The translations under genes and the position numbers were made by a program. Positions 44,400 through 53,617 of a stretch of 64,000 nucleotides of DNA are shown here, piece after piece. This DNA is from Bacteroidota bacterium (GTDB taxonomy: Bacteria > Bacteroidota > Bacteroidia > Chitinophagales > UBA8649): positions 1 to 64,000 of the forward strand of contig PKDX01000053.1 of assembly GCA_002862745.1 (NCBI GenBank), read 5' to 3'. Under the pieces are notes generated by a model. That model worked only from the letters and a program-made list of their open reading frames with translations, had not been told where the DNA came from and made no database searches. The first letter of the stretch is position 1, and every line of letters starts with the position of its first letter.

Positions 44400-44423
44400 A
44401 TTTTGTGTCATAAAATTGAATAA

Positions 44424-45941
44424 GTGAGAAAGGAACTTGTAATTAGCGCAAAGCGCGATCAAGTCCAACTTGCTTTGTTAGAGAATCAAAGGCTTGTAGA
44501 GTTACACCAAGACTCACAAGACGAGTCTTTAAAGGTTGGTGATATCATTTTAGGGCGTGTGAAAAAGGTCATGCCAGGTATGAATGCAGCCTTTATAGAT
44601 ATAGGAGGTCCACGTGATGCATTTTTACATTACACGGATATGGGGCCTTTATTTACAACCTATGCATATTATATGCATGGCATTCTCTCGGGTAAGCACA
44701 AGGACTACAACTTAGAACGACTTAAGGTCCAGGAAAACATGGACAAGGAGGGAAAGATAGAAGATGTTTTGAAGCCAAAACAAATCCTGCCCTTTCAAGT
44801 CTATAAGGAGCCTATTTCAACCAAGGGTCCAAGAATGACCACAGAGGTTTCTATAGCAGGGAGGTATCTAATTCTTACTCCCTTTGCCAACCAAGTGGGG
44901 GTTTCTCGAAAAGTGACCAATGAATCTGAGCGAAAGCGCTTAAAGCGGCTAATCGAGAGTCTAAAGCCGAAAAATTTTGGCGTTATTGTACGCACCAATG
45001 CCCAGGGAAAGAAGTCGTCTGAACTGCATCAGGACTTGGAGGCGCTTCTTAAAAAGTGGCGCACGGCAATAGCTAAAGTGCATAAGGCAAAACCTCGTAC
45101 GGTTATACATTCGGAGTTGGATAAGACGACAACGACGATCCGGGACATGTTAAATTCTTCGTTTAACGCAGTAATTACCGACAGCGAAACGATCTATAAT
45201 AGCCTGATTGACTATATCGGTGATTTTGCAGAACTGGACACCAATATTCTGCGGCATCATCGAGGAGAGCGACCAATATTTGATCAATTCGGAGTAACAA
45301 AGCAGATAAAAAATCTATTTGGACATACAGTAACGTTTGCCAAGGGACCATATCTGGTATTAGATCATACCGAAGCCATGCATGTCGTTGACGTGAACAG
45401 CGGAGGAAAGGTTGCTATGCAGGGGGATCAGGAGACCAATGCATTAGCCGTGAACACTGATGCAGCGGATGAAATTGCCCGCCAACTGAGATTACGCGAT
45501 TTGGGGGGTATCATTATTATCGATTTTATCGATATGCGAGAAAAGGAGAACAAGAAGTTTATCTATGATCGTATGCGTGATATCCTTAAGCTGGATAAGG
45601 CCACGACCACGGTCCTTCCATTGTCCAAGTTCAATTTAATGCAGATTACAAGAGAGCGTGTTCGTCCTCAGGTAGAAATTAAAACAGTTGAGCAGTGTCC
45701 TGCATGTAATGGCACAGGTAAAATAGAAGCATCCATTCTGGTTACCGACCGAATCGAGGATGCCATTGAGCAGCGAACGGAGAGCGACTCAATTCACCTG
45801 AAAGTTCACCCGTATATTTATGCGTGGTTTACCAAGGGCTTGTTTTCTGAGCGCTATAAACTAAGCAAGCGACTGGGCAAACGTATCCGCATTGACGCGG
45901 TAGAAAATTTACCGTTAAATAAATTTGAATTTGTTGACTAA
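44424..45941 (+). CDS. rng: Ribonuclease E/G family endoribonuclease
   Basis: A 505-residue RNase G-type enzyme starting with a GTG (MRKELVISAKRDQVQLALLE). An S1 domain (about residues 35-130) has GDIILGRVKKVMPGMNAAFI and DIGGPRDAFLHY. The catalytic core has the RNase H-like and DNase I-like parts with AMHVVDVNSGGK and GGIIIIDFIDMREKENKKF, whose aspartates bind Mg. CPACNGTGK is the Zn-link. The large C-terminal scaffold of RNase E is absent, as expected for RNase G. It processes rRNA and mRNA. Convergent with nadE, sharing CTAA as overlapping stop codons. Confidence 0.95.
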   Translation: MRKELVISAKRDQVQLALLENQRLVELHQDSQDESLKVGDIILGRVKKVMPGMNAAFIDIGGPRDAFLHYTDMGPLFTTYAYYMHGILSGKHKDYNLERLKVQENMDKEGKIEDVLKPKQILPFQVYKEPISTKGPRMTTEVSIAGRYLILTPFANQVGVSRKVTNESERKRLKRLIESLKPKNFGVIVRTNAQGKKSSELHQDLEALLKKWRTAIAKVHKAKPRTVIHSELDKTTTTIRDMLNSSFNAVITDSETIYNSLIDYIGDFAELDTNILRHHRGERPIFDQFGVTKQIKNLFGHTVTFAKGPYLVLDHTEAMHVVDVNSGGKVAMQGDQETNALAVNTDAADEIARQLRLRDLGGIIIIDFIDMREKENKKFIYDRMRDILKLDKATTTVLPLSKFNLMQITRERVRPQVEIKTVEQCPACNGTGKIEASILVTDRIEDAIEQRTESDSIHLKVHPYIYAWFTKGLFSERYKLSKRLGKRIRIDAVENLPLNKFEFVD

Positions 45942-47533
45942 GAACGTTGCTTTACAATAGGAATTCGCCGCCCACTTCCAAAGGCCTTGTGGCTTATGCG
46001 CAGGACAGGAGGAGTCTGAAAACGCTTCCATTCAGCACGCTCTACAAGTCCATATACCTTTTCTTTTTCTTCTTTGGATAGCGTTGCAGAGGTGCTTGTT
46101 TTCAGGGTCTTTTGCCCCTCAATAATTTCTTTTAAAAAAGGATCAAGCACTGAATAATCAGGCAATTCATCTGCGTCTGATTGATTGGGTCGAAGCTCAG
46201 CGGAAGGAGGCTTGGATATAATGTTATTGGGAATAACCTCTTGTTCTCTATTGATGTGTTGAGCAAGTTCATAGGCCTCTGATTTCCATACGTCGCCTAG
46301 GATACTTAGTCCACCGCACATATCCCCATAGATTGTAGTATACCCCACTGCAGCTTCACTTTTATTGCTGGTGTTGAGCAGCACCCGTTGTTCGTCATTT
46401 GCTAATGCCATGAGCAATAGTCCTCGCAGTCTTGCCTGAAGGTTTTCTTCTGTTATAGGCTGAAGGGCGCCTTGGCTTTCATGCAGTGATTCTTTGGTTT
46501 GTGTAAAGCAAGCTTGAATGGGCAGTATTTTTGTAGGCATCCCAAGCTGTTGGGCAATGGCAAGTGCGTCGTTAACGGAATGATCAGAAGAGAATTCGGA
46601 CGGCATAAGGACGCCAAGAACATTTTCTGCCCCAATAGCGCGACATGCAATATATGCGACAAGGGCGGAGTCTATTCCTCCTGAGAGGCCCAAGATGGCC
46701 TGAGAAAGACGGAGTTTGTCAAAATAATCGCGCATTCCCATGGTGAGGGCCTGGAGTACTTCTTCTTCCCATGGGTCGTTGACTTGATTATTATAGCCTA
46801 AGGCGGAGGTATTGATATCAAGTGAGCAGGATGTAAAAGCTGGAGTAAGACTTAGCGGCCCGGTTTCTCCATATATACCACTTTTTCCATCAAAAATGAG
46901 TTCTGTATTAGCGCCTGTTTGGTTGCAGTAGGCAACGAGGGAATTTGCCTCTTTGGCAAAGTTTGCAATGGCCTTCTCTCTTTCGGCCTGTTGGTTCTTA
47001 GCATAGGGAGATGCCGATAGGTTGATTACGGCAGATAACGAAGTCCCGCTATCCAACGACTTACCGATAAGTTGTTGAGGACTAAGGACCCAAAGATCTT
47101 CACAAATGGTAATCAGAAGATGGTGGCCACCAAGGGTCAATACATTATTGTGACTTCCCTCTATGAAGTAGCGTTTTTCATCAAAAACGTCATAGTTGGG
47201 TAGGGCTCTTTTGGTAAAGACATGACTAATCGCCCCTTGTTCAATAAGAATGGCGGCATTATAGCAAGCGTTGTTTACTATCCAAGGACAGCCAAGGATA
47301 AGCGGAGGGGCATCGCGGTTTTCTTTAGCAAAACGCTCTACGGCCTTCATGCAAGAGTACACAAAGGAATCTTCTTTGAGCAGATCAAGGGGAGGGTATC
47401 CACAAACGGCCAGTTCAGGGCTTATGATCAAATCCGTGCCGGAAGGTGCCTCGGCCCACCCCTTCTTAATCAGAGCAAGGTTGCCAACGACATCCCCCAC
47501 AATGGGGTTTATTTGTAATAGCCTTAGCTTCAT
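45938..47533 (-). CDS. nadE: Glutamine-dependent NAD+ synthetase
   Basis: A 531-residue two-domain enzyme. The N-terminal nitrilase-like glutaminase (about 1-245) begins MKLRLLQINPIVGDVVGNLA, with the catalytic Glu in ISPELAVCGYPP, Lys in FTKRALPNYDVFDEKRYF and Cys in LLITICEDLW. The C-terminal synthetase has the P-loop AILGLSGGIDSALVAYIACR and LNTSNKSEAAVGYTTIYGDM. It converts deamido-NAD to NAD. The gene is followed 7 bp downstream... in genome order upstream of it lies an outer membrane barrel gene and gldB, the nadE-gldB neighbourhood known from Flavobacterium. All catalytic residues seem intact. Confidence 0.96.
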   Translation of the reverse strand: MKLRLLQINPIVGDVVGNLALIKKGWAEAPSGTDLIISPELAVCGYPPLDLLKEDSFVYSCMKAVERFAKENRDAPPLILGCPWIVNNACYNAAILIEQGAISHVFTKRALPNYDVFDEKRYFIEGSHNNVLTLGGHHLLITICEDLWVLSPQQLIGKSLDSGTSLSAVINLSASPYAKNQQAEREKAIANFAKEANSLVAYCNQTGANTELIFDGKSGIYGETGPLSLTPAFTSCSLDINTSALGYNNQVNDPWEEEVLQALTMGMRDYFDKLRLSQAILGLSGGIDSALVAYIACRAIGAENVLGVLMPSEFSSDHSVNDALAIAQQLGMPTKILPIQACFTQTKESLHESQGALQPITEENLQARLRGLLLMALANDEQRVLLNTSNKSEAAVGYTTIYGDMCGGLSILGDVWKSEAYELAQHINREQEVIPNNIISKPPSAELRPNQSDADELPDYSVLDPFLKEIIEGQKTLKTSTSATLSKEEKEKVYGLVERAEWKRFQTPPVLRISHKAFGSGRRIPIVKQRS

Positions 47534-47540
47534 AGATAGA

Positions 47541-48227
47541 CTAGAATCGAAATCCTAGAAAAAGGCTTAAATAATGCATAGAAACTCGGTTTCCGCTTAA
47601 GTATTCTTGGAATTGCCCGGTTTTTCTAAAATGATTGACAAGGCTGTTCTCATAGCGTATGCCTACACTTATAAATCGACGCGGAAGCACCTCGTAATCA
47701 CAACCGACTCCAAAGCCGAAGCCCATATTGGCGGGCCGAATAATTTTAGAGTCTCCCTTTGGTCTGTGATCGCTTAAAATATTGGTCGAATCTGCAATGC
47801 GCTCCTGTACGGTAAAACTTGGATTTAAAAATCCATGGACATAATATTGCATATAGCCCAATTGTTTTGTTTGTAGCTTAAACCCAAGAGGAATTCGCAC
47901 CTGTTGGAAGCGCACATCGTAATCTAATTCTGCGTAAGGCCCTTGGTTTATGTTAAAATCAACATCAACGCGATTGAGGGCATGATGTATTCCCGCAGTA
48001 AAAGCCATTTGTGCCTTCCATTGGTAGTGAATATCAAAGCCATAGTTAAAGCCCGCTTTGTTTCCATTTGTTTCGGTGAGCGCCCCGTTTTTCCCAGGAA
48101 TTTGCAGGGTTGGGTTAAGGTGTATACCAAAGGTAATAGGAATGCGATCTTGAGCGTTTGTACTTTGCACTACCAAAAGAAACCCTATAAGAAGGACTAA
48201 ACTTCGAATACTACATACTAACTTCAT
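47541..48227 (-). CDS. Outer membrane beta-barrel protein (PorT/OMP_b-brl-like)
   Basis: From the ATG at 48227 (MKLVCSIRSLVLLIGFLLVV, then Q-S-T-N-A-Q) the product has about 228 residues with a signal peptide. Alternating strands follow: GFNYGFDIHYQWKAQMAFTA, VRIPLGFKLQTKQLGYMQYY, GFGFGVGCDYEVLPRRFISV, and it ends in the aromatic LSLFLGFRF typical of outer membrane proteins. It resembles the small eight-stranded barrels grouped with PorT-like proteins, but I cannot prove a type IX role. It is upstream of nadE in the same direction (7-bp gap) and lies head to head with gldB, only 6 bp separating the start codons. Confidence 0.7.
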   Translation of the reverse strand: MKLVCSIRSLVLLIGFLLVVQSTNAQDRIPITFGIHLNPTLQIPGKNGALTETNGNKAGFNYGFDIHYQWKAQMAFTAGIHHALNRVDVDFNINQGPYAELDYDVRFQQVRIPLGFKLQTKQLGYMQYYVHGFLNPSFTVQERIADSTNILSDHRPKGDSKIIRPANMGFGFGVGCDYEVLPRRFISVGIRYENSLVNHFRKTGQFQEYLSGNRVSMHYLSLFLGFRF

Positions 48228-48233
48228 TATTCT

Positions 48234-49412
48234 ATGCTGCATAAATTTTGCTCTTTTCAACTTTTTGTTTCGCTTGGCTTGGGTGGATTGTTGGTGCTAA
48301 GCTCTTGCCAAACTAACAATGAAAATACCAAATACCTTGACGAGGACACGCTTGATTTAAACCAAGCCAATGTGGATAGTCTTCGTCTTGATAAAAAACT
48401 TTATGCTTCATTGTTTTCAAACCCAACAACAGCTAGTAGTCGTTCGTCATATTATGACCCATTAATAACCTATCGGATTCCAAGCAACCTACTAGTCAAC
48501 GCTGGAAAGGATGAGATGTTTTATGATGTATTGGATGAACAAATCGAACAGATAAGTAATCAAGTCGGAGATAGTATACAGCGGGCCCTCTCTCACTACA
48601 ACTATTATTTTTCTGAGCAAGCCAAGGAATCCTATCAGATTGCCTATAGAACAAGTTTTTATGCTGATTGGTTTGTAGACCTGAAACCACCATTATCGCC
48701 TAGATTTTCTAGAGTAACCTTCCTAGATGATAGCCAGCGCGATACAGCAATCTTCCTGGTTAATACGGAGTACTACCTACCGGAGTATCCATTGTTCTTA
48801 AACTTGGATTCTGCTATGGCTCAAGCCATGCGAAGCGGTGCGCCAGATGATTTATATTGGGTAGAGTCTCTAAAACAAAACATTTATTCCAATCCTTATG
48901 TCTTAGATTATGGATTTAATCCTGGGAACTATCTTCCACTAGACATTGCCAATGCTTTATACATGGCTAACTACGCGCAGGATAGTGTAACTCGAATGAC
49001 GTTGGGAGAAGCCATGGTAGATGCGGGCAAGCGACTGTTTTTCCTTGAATGCCTCTTACCTGAATGGGCTGATCATAAGTTGATTGAATATTCAAAGCCC
49101 TCCATGGATTGGTGTAGGGAATATGAGTATGACTTATGGCTCATGTTTAATGATTCCCACTACGAGTGTGATATAACCTCAACATCTCATTTTATTCACC
49201 AAAAGGCACTATCCATTTCTTCTGGGACCCAATCGCTTGGATGGGTAAACCTCCAAAGTGCACCGAATGCGCCTGATCGTATCGGAGAGTGGATTGGCTG
49301 GCAAATGGTTCGGGCATACGCTGAGGAAAATGGAGGATATGCTGAGCTTCAAAGCATAATAGAAACCCCCTCCTCGTTAATTTTACAACAAAGCCCTTAT
49401 AATCCCCAATAG
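48234..49412 (+). CDS. gldB: Gliding motility lipoprotein GldB
   Basis: A 392-residue lipoprotein: signal LFVSLGLGGLLVLSSC with the lipobox L-S-S-C. The body resembles GldB: YPLFLNLDSAMAQAMRSG, YWVESLKQNIYSNPYVLDYG, LFFLECLLPEWADHKLIEYS and the highly characteristic end PDRIGEWIGWQMVRAYAEEN. GldB is needed for gliding and type IX-linked surface function in Flavobacterium johnsoniae, where it is near nadE as here. Homologues also occur in non-gliding Bacteroidota, so motility is not proven. It lies head to head with the barrel gene, so its promoter must lie inside that gene's coding sequence. Confidence 0.88.
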   Translation: MLHKFCSFQLFVSLGLGGLLVLSSCQTNNENTKYLDEDTLDLNQANVDSLRLDKKLYASLFSNPTTASSRSSYYDPLITYRIPSNLLVNAGKDEMFYDVLDEQIEQISNQVGDSIQRALSHYNYYFSEQAKESYQIAYRTSFYADWFVDLKPPLSPRFSRVTFLDDSQRDTAIFLVNTEYYLPEYPLFLNLDSAMAQAMRSGAPDDLYWVESLKQNIYSNPYVLDYGFNPGNYLPLDIANALYMANYAQDSVTRMTLGEAMVDAGKRLFFLECLLPEWADHKLIEYSKPSMDWCREYEYDLWLMFNDSHYECDITSTSHFIHQKALSISSGTQSLGWVNLQSAPNAPDRIGEWIGWQMVRAYAEENGGYAELQSIIETPSSLILQQSPYNPQ

Positions 49413-49416
49413 CGCA

Positions 49417-50592
49417 CTAGATATACAGTGTCTGAAGCACTACCAAACTAATGCCCAGGCATAGCAAAAGCAATGTAAGGCTTGTCTTGAGGGGTAGCAG
49501 TTTTATATTGTGAAGTTTGTGGTAAAAAACACCTACCAAAACGGATAGGAAATACGCCATATAGAGGGAGGTAAAGCCCTGTGAGGAATACGATAATAGA
49601 AGACAATGAAGTGTTATTATTGGCCACGCTGCAAGACCAAAGAAACGGAGTCCGTTTCGAGTAAAGACAAATTTCATTCCCCGGTTTCGAACCACAAAAT
49701 AGGCCAGGGTACAAGCTAATGGAATAATCGGTGCAAGGAGTATGATGTAGTTGATAAGGCTTGTCCCCACATTATTAGGTATACCTAAAAGATAGGCTTG
49801 TCGATTGAGGGAATTTTGCTGGCTTAACTTTTGAATCATATAGTCAATAAAGCTTAGCCCCCCGTGCTGGTAATATTTTCCTTGTATTAGCAAAAGGATG
49901 CTCAAGAGCAAGGTTAGCATGGTTACCCCTACAAAGTGCGCATAATGTTGGTCTCGCTTCCAACGGTATATACTGTAGATGGCCACGACAAGTCCAAAGA
50001 CAAAACCAAACCAAGAGGTTAATGCAAAACACAGCAATAGAATGCCATACCAAAAGAGATACTTGAGGCTCACAAACTTTCTTCGCATCCACAGCTTAAG
50101 GCTTGCATAGACAGAACCTATAAAAAACACTTGGGCTAACGTCTCAGGGCCATATATAATCCCTTGAAACCACAGAGTAGAAGGAAGAAAAAGATAAACA
50201 CTGGTGGCCACTATGGCGGGAACATAGGTGGGGCCTAGACCCTTTCGCAAACAAAGCAATGTGGTCGTTAAGTATACAAGAAAGGCACATAGGGCGTGTA
50301 GAAATAAGTTCAGGCTAAAAAGTGCTTGTACCCGAAGCTTTCCCTCGCCGTCTTGAGCTAGTAAATCATATAACCAAAAAGCCATGGGAGGTTGTCCCAA
50401 TCGGCTGGTAGAGCTTTCAAGATAGGATGCATTGCTATGGTCTATCATCTCAATGGTCTCCGTCCATAGGTTTGCACCGGGTTCCCATAAAACGAAGGGC
50501 AACCGAAAGCCTAGCGACAAGAAAAACAGAAGCAAGACACTAAGCAACGGCTTACGCTTAAGAAGGTCTATAAATTGTTTTTTACTATTCAA
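49417..50592 (-). CDS. GT-C type membrane glycosyltransferase (GT39/PMT_2-like)
   Basis: A 391-residue protein with about ten membrane segments. The first periplasmic loop, after LLSVLLLFFLSLGFRLPFVL, contains acidic W-E-P-G-A-N-L-W-T-E-T-I-E-M-I-D and later LGQPPMAFWLYDLLA, as in PMT_2/ArnT-like GT-C enzymes that use polyprenyl-phosphate sugars. The Q-P-P-M-x-x-W-L-Y segment matches the H/Q-P-P-L loop of that family. It starts with TTG at 50592, 2 bp after the asnS stop, so it is co-transcribed with asnS. It may glycosylate a lipid or protein outside the inner membrane. Substrates are unknown. Confidence 0.72.
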   Translation of the reverse strand: MNSKKQFIDLLKRKPLLSVLLLFFLSLGFRLPFVLWEPGANLWTETIEMIDHSNASYLESSTSRLGQPPMAFWLYDLLAQDGEGKLRVQALFSLNLFLHALCAFLVYLTTTLLCLRKGLGPTYVPAIVATSVYLFLPSTLWFQGIIYGPETLAQVFFIGSVYASLKLWMRRKFVSLKYLFWYGILLLCFALTSWFGFVFGLVVAIYSIYRWKRDQHYAHFVGVTMLTLLLSILLLIQGKYYQHGGLSFIDYMIQKLSQQNSLNRQAYLLGIPNNVGTSLINYIILLAPIIPLACTLAYFVVRNRGMKFVFTRNGLRFFGLAAWPIITLHCLLLSYSSQGFTSLYMAYFLSVLVGVFYHKLHNIKLLPLKTSLTLLLLCLGISLVVLQTLYI

Positions 50593-50594
50593 TC

Positions 50595-52127
50595 TTAGGG
50601 TTCTAGACGTTGACTGGTTCTGGGGAATGGAATGGCTTCCCGAATATGGTCTAGTTTACATATCCAACAAAGTAAACGCTCTAGCCCAAGACCAAAGCCC
50701 GAGTGAGGGACGTTGCCGTAGCGGCGGAGATCAAGGTACCATTCGTACGCATTCTGTGGCAAATCATGTCGTTCGATTTGTTCTAGCAAATAGTCGATAT
50801 CTGTTTCGCGCTCTCCACCGCCTACAATTTCCCCATATCCTTCGGGGGCAAGCACGTCGATTCCTTTGGCATAATCAGGATAATCTGGATCTACCTTCAT
50901 GTAAAAGGCTTTGATAGCTTTGGGCCACCTGTATACCATAATGGGGCACCCATATAACATAGTCAGCACAGTCTCATCGCTGCCTCCAAAGTCTTCCCCG
51001 TGGGTAAAGTTAGAGGCCGATTCTAACCATTTAGGGTAATTGCGCAAATTCTCTTCGATCTGTTTTAGATCATTTTTAAGTGAGTCGGCTTTGTTTCTGT
51101 TAAAGTTTCTAACGCCCTTTTTTGAATTCATATCATTGGCAGCGGCCTCCCGCTCTTCAATTTCGAGCACAACTTCTTTTTGTCGTGCCACCTCTTTTTC
51201 GATTTCTCCCTCTAGGTAGGCTTTGGCCGTCATGCCATTCACATCGACTTCACTGCGAAGAATTTGAACAGCAAGGTCGTATGGAATCCGAGGAAAGATT
51301 TGATTTACGGATTGCAGCATGTCAAGATTCCTCCCGAGCACCTGAAAAGCTTCAGGGCATCGATCCATGACATCATTGACTACATACCGCAGCATTTCTT
51401 CGATCAAATCCATGTTCATATCTAGATCATAGAAGGCCATCTCGGGTTCCATCATCCAAAACTCGGTGAGGTGGCGCCGTGTCTTCGACTTTTCAGCTCG
51501 GAAGGTTGGTCCAAAGGTGTAGATTTTGCCTTGGGCCATGGCCATCGCCTCTCCATAGAGTTGACCGGACTGCGAAAGAAATGCTGAGCGGTCAAAATAT
51601 TCAGTGGCAAAAAGTTCGGTAGAGTTTTCCGCAGCATTGGACGATAGAATAGGGGCATCCATTTGAACAAACTCCCTTTCTTGAAAAAATTTGTGAATCG
51701 CGAAGATGGTGGCATTTCTAATTTGCATGATAGCCCACTGCCGCTTTGAACGCAGCCATAAATGCCGTTGGCTTAACAAAAAGTCTGTCCCATGGGCCTT
51801 TTTGGATATTGGGTATTCTTCAGAAACGCCAACAAGCTCAAAGGATTGAACCTGAATTTCTTTCCCCCCTTCTTGGCGTTCGTCAAAATGAAGGCTTCCT
51901 CTGACAATCAGCGAGGATTCTAGGCTAAAGGACTTAGTTTGTTCAAAGATTTCTTCTCCCAAGTCTTCTTGGCTGAATACACACTGGCAGTATCCGCTTC
52001 CATCTCGAAACACCACAAAACAAAGCCCTTTGCTATCTCGTCGACCGGCAACCCAGCCGCGAAGCTCAACGATGCTTCCCTCTGCTGATTGATGTAAAGA
52101 ATGAATGGTTTGAAATGTATTTTTCAT
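50595..52127 (-). CDS. asnS: Asparaginyl-tRNA synthetase
   Basis: A 510-residue class IIb synthetase. The OB-fold anticodon domain has IVELRGWVAGRRDSKGLCFV and VFRDGSGYCQCVF. Catalytic motifs are QMDAPILSSNAAENSTELFA, SGQLYGEAMAMAQGKIYTFG, TFRAEKSKTRRHLTEFWMME (motif 2) and SGFGLGLERLLCWICKLDHI with R-E-A-I-P-F-P-R (motif 3). An insertion of about 60 residues (YLEGEIEKEVARQKEVVLEI to NPKWLES region) is highly charged and predicted helical, as in many Bacteroidota AsnRS. It charges tRNA-Asn. Divergent from rpoN. Confidence 0.96.
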   Translation of the reverse strand: MKNTFQTIHSLHQSAEGSIVELRGWVAGRRDSKGLCFVVFRDGSGYCQCVFSQEDLGEEIFEQTKSFSLESSLIVRGSLHFDERQEGGKEIQVQSFELVGVSEEYPISKKAHGTDFLLSQRHLWLRSKRQWAIMQIRNATIFAIHKFFQEREFVQMDAPILSSNAAENSTELFATEYFDRSAFLSQSGQLYGEAMAMAQGKIYTFGPTFRAEKSKTRRHLTEFWMMEPEMAFYDLDMNMDLIEEMLRYVVNDVMDRCPEAFQVLGRNLDMLQSVNQIFPRIPYDLAVQILRSEVDVNGMTAKAYLEGEIEKEVARQKEVVLEIEEREAAANDMNSKKGVRNFNRNKADSLKNDLKQIEENLRNYPKWLESASNFTHGEDFGGSDETVLTMLYGCPIMVYRWPKAIKAFYMKVDPDYPDYAKGIDVLAPEGYGEIVGGGERETDIDYLLEQIERHDLPQNAYEWYLDLRRYGNVPHSGFGLGLERLLCWICKLDHIREAIPFPRTSQRLEP

Positions 52128-52166
52128 TTAATATGTGCTCTCAATTTATAGACCGACAGAAAGGTA

Positions 52167-52174
52167 TAACTTTG
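52167..52174 (+). promoter_or_regulatory. Candidate -7 promoter element of rpoN
   Basis: TAACTTTG fits TAnnTTTG exactly and lies 14 bp before the preferred rpoN ATG at 52189. It also lies downstream of the alternative track start (52135), which would argue that the later ATG is the real start. No clear -33 TTG is present. Confidence 0.4.
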
Positions 52175-52188
52175 CTCATGATTATTCT

Positions 52189-53598
52189 ATGATTCGACAA
52201 CAGTTATCACAAAAACTTCTTCAACGGTTATCCCCTCAGCAAATCCAGTTGATGAAACTTCTCCAAATACCCGCAGGTAGTTTGGAGACAAGGGTGCGAG
52301 ACGAAATCGAAGCAAACCCCGCTTTAGAAGAAGGAAAGGACGAGCAAGAAAGCTCGGAGGCTATTGATCAGGAGCTAGCGGATTATATCGATGAAGACAG
52401 CTACCTCCAACGAAAACCCTCTAAAGCTAAACAGCGCACAGAGGACGACAAAACGATACCTGTGGCCGCCTCGACTACGTTTTCAGAACACCTAGATGCC
52501 CAACTTGGAGTACGGGAGGTAGAAGATCACCTTCATACACTTGCCTTACAGGTTATTGGAAGCTTGGATTCGGATGGATATTTGCGAAGGGATAATCTTT
52601 CGATAGTCAATGACCTCGCCTTTAGCCAAAACCTTACAACAACCGAAGAAGAGATCGAAAAGGCCGTAGAATTAGTCCAGTCCTTTGACCCCGCAGGAGT
52701 AGCGGCCCGGGACTTGAGGGAGTGTCTTTTGCTGCAACTTCGGCGAAAAGAAAGCACGCAAAGTATAAAGGAGGCCATCGAAATTTTGGAAGACCACTTT
52801 AATGCATTTTCTAAAAAACACTACGATAAGCTAATCAATGCGCTGGGCATTGACGATGAGGAGTTAAAATTAATTCAAGCCGAAATCCTTAAGCTTAATC
52901 CTCGGCCGTCAAGTGGATTTGCCCAGCATGCAGGACTAATGACGCACCAGGTGATTACACCAGATTTTAAGATCACGAACAATGAAGGTGTCTTGAGCCT
53001 GACCCTACATGCCCGCAATGCTCCAACCCTTCGGGTGAGCCAAAGCTTTAAAGAAATGCTAGAGGCAGAGAAACGAGCAAAACCAGAATCAAAGTCAGCC
53101 CAAGATGCCTTGGTATTTGTTAAACGAAAAATCGACTCGGCCAAGTGGTTTATCGATGCGATACGTCAACGACAAATCACGTTGATTACCACGATGGAGG
53201 CTATTATGGCCTATCAAGAAGACTTCTTTTTAACAGGAGACGAGGGTAAGCTAAAGCCCATGATTTTAAAAGACATTGCCGAAAAGACAGGTTATGATAT
53301 CTCCACAATAAGTAGAGTGTCTAACAGTAAGTTTGTTCAAACGGAATTTGGAACGATCAAGCTAAAAGCCCTGTTTTCTGAGAAGATGACCATGGCGGAC
53401 GGTGAAGAGATTTCATCAAAAAAAGTGAAAAGTGAATTGGCGGATATTATCGCCAACGAAGACAAACGAAAACCGCTAAGTGATCAAAAGCTTATGGAGG
53501 TAATGAAGGAAAAGGGCTACGATATTGCTCGCCGAACCATTGCCAAGTATAGAGAGCAATTGGATATTCCCGTAGCGCGATTGCGTAAAGAACTCTAG
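52189..53598 (+). CDS. rpoN: RNA polymerase sigma-54 factor
   Basis: About 469 residues from the ATG at 52189 (MIRQQLSQKLLQRLSPQQIQ). Region I is the glutamine-rich activator-interacting helix QQIQLMKLLQIPAGSLETRV with L-x-x-E-I-E-A-N-P-A-L-E. Region II is acidic. The core-binding domain has LALQVIGSLDSDGYLRRDNL and FDPAGVAARDLRECLLLQLR. The DNA-binding domain has LKDIAEKTGYDISTISRVSN and the RpoN box ARRTIAKYREQL. It directs activator-dependent transcription. I found no sigma-54 promoter (TGGCAC-N5-TTGCW) in the window gaps. Confidence 0.96.
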   Translation: MIRQQLSQKLLQRLSPQQIQLMKLLQIPAGSLETRVRDEIEANPALEEGKDEQESSEAIDQELADYIDEDSYLQRKPSKAKQRTEDDKTIPVAASTTFSEHLDAQLGVREVEDHLHTLALQVIGSLDSDGYLRRDNLSIVNDLAFSQNLTTTEEEIEKAVELVQSFDPAGVAARDLRECLLLQLRRKESTQSIKEAIEILEDHFNAFSKKHYDKLINALGIDDEELKLIQAEILKLNPRPSSGFAQHAGLMTHQVITPDFKITNNEGVLSLTLHARNAPTLRVSQSFKEMLEAEKRAKPESKSAQDALVFVKRKIDSAKWFIDAIRQRQITLITTMEAIMAYQEDFFLTGDEGKLKPMILKDIAEKTGYDISTISRVSNSKFVQTEFGTIKLKALFSEKMTMADGEEISSKKVKSELADIIANEDKRKPLSDQKLMEVMKEKGYDIARRTIAKYREQLDIPVARLRKEL

Positions 53599-53617
53599 AA
53601 TACCATAGAAGTCGAGC

